A stretch of DNA of 36,769 nucleotides from Sulfuritalea sp. (GTDB lineage Bacteria; Pseudomonadota; Gammaproteobacteria; Burkholderiales; Rhodocyclaceae): assembly GCA_020048435.1 (NCBI GenBank), contig JAIFMO010000065.1:1-36769 (forward strand). The letters are read 5' to 3'. Positions 9,209 through 16,209 of this stretch are shown here, in pieces. The first letter of the stretch is position 1. The number at the start of each line of letters is the position of its first letter. Position numbers and translations under genes: made by a program. Below the pieces are notes generated by a model. The model ran no database searches, was not told the DNA's origin, and was given only the letters and a program-made list of their open reading frames with translations.

Positions 9209-9916
9209 ATGACCGGCACCTTCTACCTGATTCCCGTCGCCCTTGGCGATACGGTCTGGCAGGGTTATCTTCCGTTGGTAACACGTGACATCGCCTGTTC
9301 GCTCGGCCACTTCGTGGTCGAAAACGCCAAAACGGCGCGAGCAGAACTCAAACGCATCGAACACCCCACACCACTGCGCGACATAAATATCGAAACGCTG
9401 CCGGAAAAACCAACGTCGGCGGATATCGACCGGCTGCTCGCGCCATTGCTGGCCGGCCACGATCTGGGCCTCATGTCCGAAGCCGGTTGTCCCGGCGTCG
9501 CCGATCCCGGCGCCCTGCTTGTGCGGCGAGCCCATGAACTGGATCTCAAGGTGCGGCCGCTGGTCGGCCCCTCGTCATTGCTGCTGGCGCTGATGGCCTC
9601 GGGTCTCGAAGGCCAGCGATTTGCCTTCCACGGCTATCTGCCTGCGCGCGAACCCGAACGTAGCCGCCGCATCGTCGAACTGGAGCGCGAATCAGCCCGA
9701 CTGGCCCAGACGCAACTATTCATCGAAACACCGTATCGCAACGTAGTTCTTTTTGACGCCCTGCTGACCACTTGCCACCCGCGGACCCGCCTCTGTGTCG
9801 CCAGCGAGATTTCGCTTCCTGCTGAAAACGTACACACTCGCACTATCGCCGACTGGCGCAAAGCGGAGCAACCAATGCTGGACAAACGCCCGTCGGTATT
9901 TCTCCTTCTGGCCTGA
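9209..9916 (+). CDS. RsmI-like SAM-dependent methyltransferase (tetrapyrrole methylase fold)
   Basis: 235 residues. The protein opens TGTFYLIPVALGDT and has the RsmI-like centre GHDLGLMSEAGCPGVADPG followed by VRPLVGPSSLLLALMASGL, then FHGYLPAREPERSRRIVELE and a C-terminal LFIETPYRN block. These are the landmarks of the RsmI family, which 2'-O-methylates C1402 of 16S rRNA, but the spacing and the shorter C terminus fit the RsmI paralogue often found beside yceF in betaproteobacteria rather than RsmI itself. Its substrate is therefore unproven. It probably shares a transcript with yceF and converges on sppA 38 bases away. Two small stem-loops lie around its end (9913-9927 and 9939-9953), without T runs. 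Confidence 0.85.
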   Translation: MTGTFYLIPVALGDTVWQGYLPLVTRDIACSLGHFVVENAKTARAELKRIEHPTPLRDINIETLPEKPTSADIDRLLAPLLAGHDLGLMSEAGCPGVADPGALLVRRAHELDLKVRPLVGPSSLLLALMASGLEGQRFAFHGYLPAREPERSRRIVELERESARLAQTQLFIETPYRNVVLFDALLTTCHPRTRLCVASEISLPAENVHTRTIADWRKAEQPMLDKRPSVFLLLA

Positions 9917-9953
9917 CTTGTGGTCAGCTTGGCGTTGTCAGTGCGTAGCACTG

Positions 9954-10916
9954 TCAGCGTAGGCCGATGCGCGTCATGACGCCGGCTGCCCCCTCTGCCG
10001 CAGTAGCGCCAAACTTCTTGGCAAACCTTTCGGCGAAGTTGGATTTCACTGTGTAGTCACGGACATCCTCGGCCTTAAGCACGTCGCGCGCAACCGAATC
10101 GAGGGTGCCATAGCCGTCGGCGAGGCCGAGTTCGATACTCTTGGCGCCCGTCCACATCAGACCGGAAAACATTTCCGGATCTTCCTTGAGTCGCTTGCCA
10201 CGCCCCTTACGCACGACATCGACAAACTGTTCGTGAATCTGATCGAGCATTCGCTGGGCGTGGGCCTGATGCCCAGCATTTTGTGGCGAGAATGGGTCGA
10301 GAAATCCCTTGTTTGCTCCTGCCGTTAGCAGCCGACGCTCGACGCCAAGTTTGTCCATGCTGCCGGTGAAGCCGAAACCGTCCATTAACACACCGATCGA
10401 GCCGACGATGCTGGCCTTGTCGACATAAATCTTGTCCGCCGCCACGGCGATGTAATAGCCACCAGAGGCACAGATATCCTCGACCACGGCATAAACCGGG
10501 ATTTCGGGATGAGCGGCACGCAGCCGGCGAATTTCGTCGTTGATCATGCCGGCCTGCACCGGACTGCCGCCTGGGCTGTTGATGCGCAAGACGACGCCTG
10601 CGGTGTGCTTGGCCTTGAAGGCCGAATCGAGGGCAGCAATTACGTTCTCGGCATTAATATCGCCCTTGGCCTGGATAACGCCGTTGAAATCGATCAGCGC
10701 CGTGGTTTTCTTGCCGTCAGTGAGGTCAGCCGAATCACCCCAGTCGACAGCCAAAGCCAACACCGTCGTCAGGTAGGCGAATCCGAGCAGTTTGAAGAAA
10801 ATGCCCCACCGGCGCTGCCGGCGCTGCTCGACGACACCTTCAAGCGCGATTTTTTCCAGCACCTTGCGTTCCCAATTCGCCTCGCGATTTCCTTCACCAT
10901 ATTCCGACACAATCAT
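9954..10916 (-). CDS. sppA: signal peptide peptidase SppA, short form (S49 family)
   Basis: 320 residues, the single-domain form rather than the double-domain E. coli enzyme. It degrades cleaved signal peptides in the inner membrane with its active site facing the periplasm. One transmembrane anchor lies at about 37-56 (WGIFFKLLGFAYLTTVLALA) after a charged cytoplasmic N terminus. The Ser-Lys dyad is clear: Ser151 in EDICASGGYYIAVAAD and Lys203 in AGANKGFLDPF, 52 residues apart as in other short SppA proteins. Also present are RINSPGGSPVQ and SIVGSIGVLMDGFGF. The ATG overlaps the stop of the Rieske gene as ATGA. Last gene of the rluC-HAD-Rieske-sppA cluster. Confidence 0.95.
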   Translation of the reverse strand: MIVSEYGEGNREANWERKVLEKIALEGVVEQRRQRRWGIFFKLLGFAYLTTVLALAVDWGDSADLTDGKKTTALIDFNGVIQAKGDINAENVIAALDSAFKAKHTAGVVLRINSPGGSPVQAGMINDEIRRLRAAHPEIPVYAVVEDICASGGYYIAVAADKIYVDKASIVGSIGVLMDGFGFTGSMDKLGVERRLLTAGANKGFLDPFSPQNAGHQAHAQRMLDQIHEQFVDVVRKGRGKRLKEDPEMFSGLMWTGAKSIELGLADGYGTLDSVARDVLKAEDVRDYTVKSNFAERFAKKFGATAAEGAAGVMTRIGLR

Positions 10917-11260
10917 CCTTCCATGAGAAAAACTTCACCGTCGTGCTCGACCACTTCCAGGGGTGTAAGCCCCTTGCCGTTGCAGGGACCGCAGATGCAA
11001 TGCCCCGTCGCCGGGTCATAGAGAGCGCCATGAACGGCGCAGATCAAGTATAAACCGCTCATATCGCGGAACCGGCCCGGTTGCCAGTCCATTTCGACAG
11101 ATACATGGCCACATCGATTCAGATAGGCGTAAACCTCGCCGTCATGGCGAATCACGAACGCCGGCGCCCTGCCCTGCTGGTCGTTCATTTCAAACCTTGT
11201 GCCATCGCCGCCGTCGACCAGGTCACGACTGGCGCAGATCAGGCGTTGTTGCCGAGCCAT
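10913..11260 (-). CDS. small Rieske [2Fe-2S] protein
   Basis: 115 residues, a stand-alone Rieske domain. The ligands are Cys50-X-His52 and Cys74-X2-His77, in RCGHVSVEMDWQPG and ICAVHGALYDPATGHC, with a further CICGPCNGKGL stretch. This spacing is the ferredoxin-like or assimilatory type, not a dioxygenase subunit, and no partner oxygenase is nearby. There is no export signal, so it is probably a cytoplasmic electron carrier or redox sensor. It overlaps the HAD gene by 22 bases and sppA by 4 bases, so its synthesis is tied to theirs; the functional link is unknown. Confidence 0.9.
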   Translation of the reverse strand: MARQQRLICASRDLVDGGDGTRFEMNDQQGRAPAFVIRHDGEVYAYLNRCGHVSVEMDWQPGRFRDMSGLYLICAVHGALYDPATGHCICGPCNGKGLTPLEVVEHDGEVFLMEG

Positions 11261-11895
11261 TGGCGCAACTCCTCGATATTCCCGGCCAGATGTAGTGGAT
11301 TGGCTGCCGCCAGCGCTTCGACACTATGCGCGCCATGCGTGATACCGACGGCGCCGACCCCGGCGTTTTGCGCCATCTGCAGGTCGTGTGTCGTGTCGCC
11401 GATCATCAGCGTCGTCGCCGGCAATACTGCAAAATCCCTCATCAACTCTTCCAGCATCTGCGGGTGCGGCTTGGAATGACACTCGTCGGCGCAACGGGTA
11501 GCATGGAACAGGGGGCCCAAGCCGCTACTGCCCAGCACTCGGTCCAGACCCCTGCGCGATTTGCCGGTAGCGATAGCCAGCCAGTAACCGGCTTCGACCA
11601 ACTCGCGAATCAATTCTGCCGCACCATCGAACAGGACGATATCTTCGTCCCGAGCCAGATAGTGATGACGATAGCGTTCAGCCAGATCCTCGTGTCGCTC
11701 CTCCGCCAGTTCTGGCAGCGCCAGCCGTAGCGCCTCGCCCAACCCCAGACCGATGACATGGCGCGCCCGCGCCTCGCTGGGTGGTTCGAGATCGAGATCG
11801 CGAGCGGCGGCCTGAATGGAGGCAACAATGGCGCCTGCCGAATCCATCAGCGTGCCATCCCAGTCAAACACGATCAAATCAAAGCGCTTCACCAT
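11239..11895 (-). CDS. HAD-family phosphatase, phosphoglycolate-phosphatase-like
   Basis: 218 residues from the ATG at 11895, preceded by GAGGGA. The catalytic DxD motif is Asp11 and Asp13 in LIVFDWDGTLMDS, motif II is the Ser/Thr in LAIATGKSRRGLDRVL, and motif III/IV lie in SKPHPQMLEELM and LMIGDTTHDLQMAQNAG. A helical cap (about 18-90) makes it the Gph-like class I type. Proteins of this type beside rluC are common in betaproteobacteria; a role clearing phosphoglycolate or another small phosphate ester is likely but not shown. The frame is open 7 codons further up, but the ribosome site supports 11895. It overlaps the rluC 3' end by 17 bases. Confidence 0.88.
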   Translation of the reverse strand: MVKRFDLIVFDWDGTLMDSAGAIVASIQAAARDLDLEPPSEARARHVIGLGLGEALRLALPELAEERHEDLAERYRHHYLARDEDIVLFDGAAELIRELVEAGYWLAIATGKSRRGLDRVLGSSGLGPLFHATRCADECHSKPHPQMLEELMRDFAVLPATTLMIGDTTHDLQMAQNAGVGAVGITHGAHSVEALAAANPLHLAGNIEELRQWLGNNA

Positions 11896-12847
11896 ATTCC
11901 CTCGTTTCGTTGGCATCCAGCCGTTTCAGGAAATCCCGCAGTTCCGGCGGTAAAGGCGCCTCCAGTTCCAGCAGTTCGCCCGTCAGCGGATGCGTCAACT
12001 TCAACCGCACGGCGTGCAGGAACATGCGCTTGAGCCCGGTCTTTTGCAAGTCCTTGTTGAGCGAAAAGTCGCCGTACTTGTCATCTCCGGCCAGCGGAAA
12101 ACCCAGATGAGCCAGATGAACGCGTATCTGGTGGGTACGGCCGGTTTTGAGCTCGACCTCGACTAGGCTGAAGTTAGTCCAGCGCGCCACCAGTCGCACG
12201 ATGCTATGGGCTTCCTTGCCTTCGCGCGAGACGGCTACCCGGCGCTCCCCGTCTTCCGTCAGGAACTTTACCAAGGGCAACCGCACATGCTGAACCGTGT
12301 TCAGCCAGCGCCCCTTCACCAGCGCCAGATAGCGTTTGGCAATCCTGCCCTCGCGGAACATGTCGTGGAGTTGCGTCAGTGCCGAACGCTTTTTCGCCAC
12401 AATCAGCAGGCCCGAGGTTTCGCGGTCAAGTCGATGGGCCAGTTCAAGCAGTTTTGCCGTCGGTCGTGCCCTGCGAAGTTGCTCGATCACCCCGAATGAA
12501 ACGCCGCTGCCGCCATGAACCGCAACGCCCGATGGCTTGTCGATCACGATCAGCCCCTCATCCTCATGGGCGATGGCAAATTCGCGGGGAGGAATAGCGG
12601 CAACCGCCTCGGCCGACTTTTCAGACACCCGGATAGGTGGCACGCGAACGCTATCGCCCTCGACCAGACGGTAGTCGGCGCCGATCCGTCCCTTATTCAC
12701 CCGCACCTCGCCGCTCCTGAGAATGCGATAGACGTGGCTCTTGGGAACGCCCTTGGCGAGTCGCAGCAGAAAGTTGTCGATACGCTGGCCGGCGGACTCT
12801 TCTCCAACCTCAAGCAGCGTCGCCGAATCTTTTCTCAAGTCATTCAT
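11879..12847 (-). CDS. rluC: 23S rRNA pseudouridine synthase RluC
   Basis: 322 residues. Makes pseudouridines in 23S rRNA (955, 2504 and 2580 in the E. coli enzyme). An N-terminal S4 RNA-binding domain (about 16-75: QRIDNFLLRLAKGVPKSHVY, SGEVRVNKGR) is followed by the RluA-type catalytic domain with Asp141 in LELAHRLDRETSGLLIVAKK. It also has KTGRTHQIRVHLAHLGFPLAG and GDDKYGDFSLN. The ATG at 12847 gives the family N terminus; the frame runs open to 13258 but that extension has no family character and lies in the rne leader. It is divergent from rne, a conserved rluC/rne arrangement, and heads a minus-strand cluster. Confidence 0.95.
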   Translation of the reverse strand: MNDLRKDSATLLEVGEESAGQRIDNFLLRLAKGVPKSHVYRILRSGEVRVNKGRIGADYRLVEGDSVRVPPIRVSEKSAEAVAAIPPREFAIAHEDEGLIVIDKPSGVAVHGGSGVSFGVIEQLRRARPTAKLLELAHRLDRETSGLLIVAKKRSALTQLHDMFREGRIAKRYLALVKGRWLNTVQHVRLPLVKFLTEDGERRVAVSREGKEAHSIVRLVARWTNFSLVEVELKTGRTHQIRVHLAHLGFPLAGDDKYGDFSLNKDLQKTGLKRMFLHAVRLKLTHPLTGELLELEAPLPPELRDFLKRLDANETREYGEAL

Positions 12848-13328
12848 TTTGCAGTACACTTGCCAGCGGTTTGCCGTCCCGAGACGGTGTGCCCGGCGGC
12901 CCGAAGTGGCGCCGGCGGCATTGTTCCGGGACGTTGATTTTCCGGCCCCGCCGCCAACATTTTTGCAGTGGCCCGGTACTCGAAAAGAAATGGACGGAAC
13001 CCGGCTTGATGTTGCATCGCCGCCCATCCAGCAACCCAAAAGGTTTGACCAAACGGTTATCTCGCTCGCCCGAAGCAGCGATACTACTTGATTGCGCGCA
13101 CTTGCAGAAATCAGTGCGTCGCCGACATACCGCAGTGTGACTCGCATTGCGACGCTCATTGCGATAGTCGGTGCCGCCCAGAATCGACACATCCGACTAC
13201 CGGTTGCCAATAGTCCATTTCTTTTCATTCCGATGGCCCTGAATCCGACAATCCGCACCGTCTAAAGTCCGCCGCCCCCAAGGGCGGCGGACACTGTGTC
13301 GTGTCCTGCGTTGCGCGCGGGAGCACAC
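12848..13328. other. rluC-rne divergent intergenic region / long rne leader
   Basis: 481 bases without a supported gene. It must carry the promoters of rluC (minus) and rne (plus), but I could not pick a convincing -35/-10 pair for either by eye. Its clearest structure is the perfect hairpin at 13267-13292 listed separately. A TTGACC at 13045-13050 has no good -10 partner. RNase E genes in enterobacteria have long structured leaders through which RNase E trims its own mRNA; the length and hairpin here suggest a similar arrangement, which is inference. Confidence 0.6.
13267..13292 (+). promoter_or_regulatory. rne: perfect 11-bp leader hairpin upstream of rne
   Basis: GTCCGCCGCCC (13267-13277), loop CCAA, GGGCGGCGGAC (13282-13292): an uninterrupted GC-rich stem that ends 36 bases before the rne ATG. 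No T run follows on the plus strand, so it is not an intrinsic terminator of rne. By position it could be an autoregulatory stem for RNase E, or limit ribosome access. On the minus strand it is followed by TTTA, but no gene is there to terminate. Confidence 0.6.
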
Positions 13329-16145
13329 ATGAAACGCATGCTGTTCAATGCGACGCAAGCCGAGGAACTCCGCGTCGCGATCGTTGATGGTCAGAAACTG
13401 GTTGACCTCGACATCGAATCGGCCGCAAAAGAGCAACGCAAGAGCAACATCTACAAGGCAGTCATCACCCGCATCGAGCCCAGTCTCGAAGCCGCCTTTG
13501 TCGATTACGGCGCCGACCGCCACGGCTTCCTGCCCTTCAAGGAAGTCTCCCGCAGCTTTTTCAAGCCTGACCTCGAACCCGGCCGCGCAAAGATCCAGGA
13601 CGCCCTCAAGGTCGGCCAGGAACTGATCGTCCAGGTCGAAAAGGACGAGCGCGGCAACAAGGGCGCGGCACTCACCACCTTCATTTCGCTGGCTGGCCGC
13701 TACCTGGTGCTGATGCCGAACAACCCGCGTGGCGGCGGCGTGTCGCGCCGCGTCGAGGGTGAGGAGCGGCAAGAATTGCGCGAAGTCATGGACCAGCTCG
13801 ACGTCCCCGGCGGCATGAGCTTGATTGCCCGCACCGCCGGCATCGGCCGTGGCACCGAAGAACTGCAATGGGACCTCAACTACCTGATGCAACTGTGGCG
13901 TGCCATCGAAGGCGCGGCGCAGGGCCAGTCCGGCGCTTTCCTGATCTATCAGGAATCCAGCCTCGTCATCCGGGCCATTCGCGACTACTTCCACGCCGAA
14001 ATCGGCGAGATCCTGATCGATACCGACGACGTTTTCGAGCAGGCCCAGCAGTTCATGGCCCATGTCATGCCAGGCAATGTCTCGCGGGTAAAACGCTACC
14101 AGGACGACGTACCGCTGTTCTCGCGCTTTCAGATCGAACACCAGATCGAATCGGCCTATTCAAGACAGGTCACGCTGGCTTCCGGCGGCGCCATCGTCAT
14201 CGACCACACCGAGGCGCTGGTCTCGGTCGACGTGAATTCCGGTCGCGCCACCAAGGGTAGCGATATCGAAGAAACCGCCTTTCGCACCAACTGCGAAGCA
14301 GCTGACGAAATCGCCCGCCAGTTGCGCCTGCGCGACCTTGGCGGCCTGATCGTCATCGACTTCATCGACATGGAGTCGACCAAGAACCAGCGCGAAGTCG
14401 AAAACCGCCTGCGTGACGCTCTGTACTTTGACCGTGCCCGTGTCCAGACAGGCAAGATCTCGCGCTTCGGTCTGCTCGAACTCTCGCGCCAGCGCCTGCG
14501 CCCTGCCCTGGCCGAGACCAGCTACATCACCTGCCCCCGCTGCACCGGCACCGGCCACATCCGCTCCACCGAATCGGCCGCGCTGCACATCCTGCGCATT
14601 CTCGAGGAAGAAGGAATGAAGGAAAACACTGGCGCGATCCACTGCCAGGTGCCGGTGGATGTCGGTACTTTCCTGCTCAACGAGAAGCGTGCCGACATCG
14701 CTCGCATCGAGTCACGTCATCGCGTCAATCTCGTCGTCGTGCCCAATCGCCATTTAGAAACGCCACAGCACGAAATCGTGCGTCTGCGCCACGACCAGTT
14801 GAACGAGGAAGGCGTCACACTCGCCAGCTACCAGATGGCCGAGAAAGCCGAAAAGGCCGTCGAGGACGCCACCTACCAGCCGCCATCGGCTCAGAACGAA
14901 CCCAAGGTGGCAAAGCAGGAAGCGGCGGTCAAAGGCATCACACCCGACCAACCCGCGCCGAATATTGAGCCGAAGGTGGCGCCGTTGCCGCCCGTCAAGG
15001 CCGAACCGGGCCTTTTCGCCCGTATCGTTTCCTTCTTCACGGGCGGTTCGCCGGCTGAACCAACGCCGGAACCGAAAATAGAGACAAAGCCACCTCGTCG
15101 CGAACGTAGCGACAAGTCCGATCGCGGTGATCGGGGCGGGCGCGACCGCGGTGGCCGAACTCGCCGCGATGGACGCGACGGCCGTAGCGAACAACCCCGC
15201 GGCGAACCACGTCCACCAAAGCGCGAAACGGCCAGCGAGGATGCCGAGCAGCAGCGCGAGGTGCAGCGTGATAATACTCAGCGTGAAACCCCGCGTGATG
15301 CTCAGGCGCCACGCGATGGCCGCAATGAAGGTCAACGTGACGGCCGTCGCCCGCGTGGCGGCAAGGAACGGAGCGAGCGTGCTCCCCAGGCGCCGCGGAC
15401 GGAAGCGACAACTGAACTAGCCGCCGCCCCCGAAGCCGACGAAAACATGGCATTGCCGACAGCCTCGGGCGAAGTCCAGGGCCAGAATCAGGCGCAGGGT
15501 GAAGGTAGCCGCCGTCGGCGCGGACGTGGCCGTGGTCGCACTGAACGTCGTCCCGAAGACGGGGCCGCGCCGCTTGCAATCGATTCCACAACCGATATGG
15601 CGACAGATTCGACAACTGACGTTGCCATCGAGTCGGTCGCCAACGCAGAAATCGTGCAACTTGCGATGGAACCCGCGACAATCGCCGCGACTCCGGCAAT
15701 CGAGCGCATTGCTGCCGTACCGCTAGCGCCGACTTTTTCAGCGACGCCCACCGTTGAAGCCACCGAACCAGTCGAAGCGCAGATCACCGCGCCCACGGCA
15801 GTAGTCGTCGCCGCGGTAACGCCCGTAGCGGTGATTCCGGTGATACCGGTTGCGCCAGTGGTGCCTGTGGTGCCTGTAATGGCTCCGCCCAAACCGGAAG
15901 AAGCCGCCACTCCCATAGCGCCACCCACCCCCGTTAGCGTCACACCGATCCATGTTCCCGCCCCCGCCCCCATCGACATGTCGGCGTCGCTCCAACAGGC
16001 TGGGCTGGTGATGATCGAAACCTCCAGCGACAAACCGCCGGTGGCGCCGCCCGAGCAACCGTCATCACCACTGGGACGCAAACCCCGTGCCGTCGAAGTG
16101 GTTGCCAGCGAACCGCTGCAAATGGTGGAAACCAAGCACGACTGA
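13329..16145 (+). CDS. rne: ribonuclease E
   Basis: 938 residues. Essential endoribonuclease and scaffold of the RNA degradosome. The ATG at 13329 (GGGAG 8 bases upstream) gives the canonical MKRMLFNATQAEELRVAI start. An S1 domain spans about 36-120 and the catalytic core runs to about 400. The metal site is Asp301 and Asn303 in VSVDVNSGR with Asp344 in VIDFIDM; the zinc-link is Cys402 and Cys405 in CPRCTGTGH. These match the E. coli residues with an offset of two. A probable membrane-binding amphipathic helix is PGLFARIVSFFTGGS (about 560-575). An Arg/Asp/Gly-rich RNA-binding stretch (about 590-740), a Val-Pro-rich stretch (about 825-855) and two short conserved-looking motifs, LVMIET (893-898) and LQMVET (930-935), complete a disordered tail. 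A terminator follows. Confidence 0.96.
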   Translation: MKRMLFNATQAEELRVAIVDGQKLVDLDIESAAKEQRKSNIYKAVITRIEPSLEAAFVDYGADRHGFLPFKEVSRSFFKPDLEPGRAKIQDALKVGQELIVQVEKDERGNKGAALTTFISLAGRYLVLMPNNPRGGGVSRRVEGEERQELREVMDQLDVPGGMSLIARTAGIGRGTEELQWDLNYLMQLWRAIEGAAQGQSGAFLIYQESSLVIRAIRDYFHAEIGEILIDTDDVFEQAQQFMAHVMPGNVSRVKRYQDDVPLFSRFQIEHQIESAYSRQVTLASGGAIVIDHTEALVSVDVNSGRATKGSDIEETAFRTNCEAADEIARQLRLRDLGGLIVIDFIDMESTKNQREVENRLRDALYFDRARVQTGKISRFGLLELSRQRLRPALAETSYITCPRCTGTGHIRSTESAALHILRILEEEGMKENTGAIHCQVPVDVGTFLLNEKRADIARIESRHRVNLVVVPNRHLETPQHEIVRLRHDQLNEEGVTLASYQMAEKAEKAVEDATYQPPSAQNEPKVAKQEAAVKGITPDQPAPNIEPKVAPLPPVKAEPGLFARIVSFFTGGSPAEPTPEPKIETKPPRRERSDKSDRGDRGGRDRGGRTRRDGRDGRSEQPRGEPRPPKRETASEDAEQQREVQRDNTQRETPRDAQAPRDGRNEGQRDGRRPRGGKERSERAPQAPRTEATTELAAAPEADENMALPTASGEVQGQNQAQGEGSRRRRGRGRGRTERRPEDGAAPLAIDSTTDMATDSTTDVAIESVANAEIVQLAMEPATIAATPAIERIAAVPLAPTFSATPTVEATEPVEAQITAPTAVVVAAVTPVAVIPVIPVAPVVPVVPVMAPPKPEEAATPIAPPTPVSVTPIHVPAPAPIDMSASLQQAGLVMIETSSDKPPVAPPEQPSSPLGRKPRAVEVVASEPLQMVETKHD

Positions 16146-16166
16146 TCCGTAACCGCAATCAGTCCG

Positions 16167-16195
16167 ACGGGCACGCCAAGGCGTGCCCGTTTTTT
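16167..16195 (+). terminator. rne: intrinsic terminator of rne
   Basis: ACGGGCACGCC (16167-16177), AA, GGCGTGCCCGT (16180-16190), then a run of six T (16190-16195). An 11-bp perfect stem directly followed by T residues, 21 bases after the rne stop. The T tract is on the plus-strand side only, so it serves rne and not the convergent efflux gene. Confidence 0.92.
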
Positions 16196-16209
16196 CGTCC
16201 AGACAATAG

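Noticed and set aside
9913-9953. Two small stem-loops between the RsmI-like gene and sppA
   Set aside because: Stems are 5 and 6 bp with no T run, so I do not call them terminators.
12848-13258. In-frame upstream extension of rluC (137 codons)
   Set aside because: It lacks any family similarity, lies in the rne leader and the RluC N terminus is already complete from 12847.
13197-14141. 314-codon minus-strand frame opposite rne
   Set aside because: Shadow of a GC-rich coding strand; no recognisable domains and rne is certain.
15488-16174. Minus-strand Thr/Gly/Ala-rich frame opposite the rne tail
   Set aside because: Mirror of the low-complexity Val-Pro/Ala coding sequence; not a separate protein.
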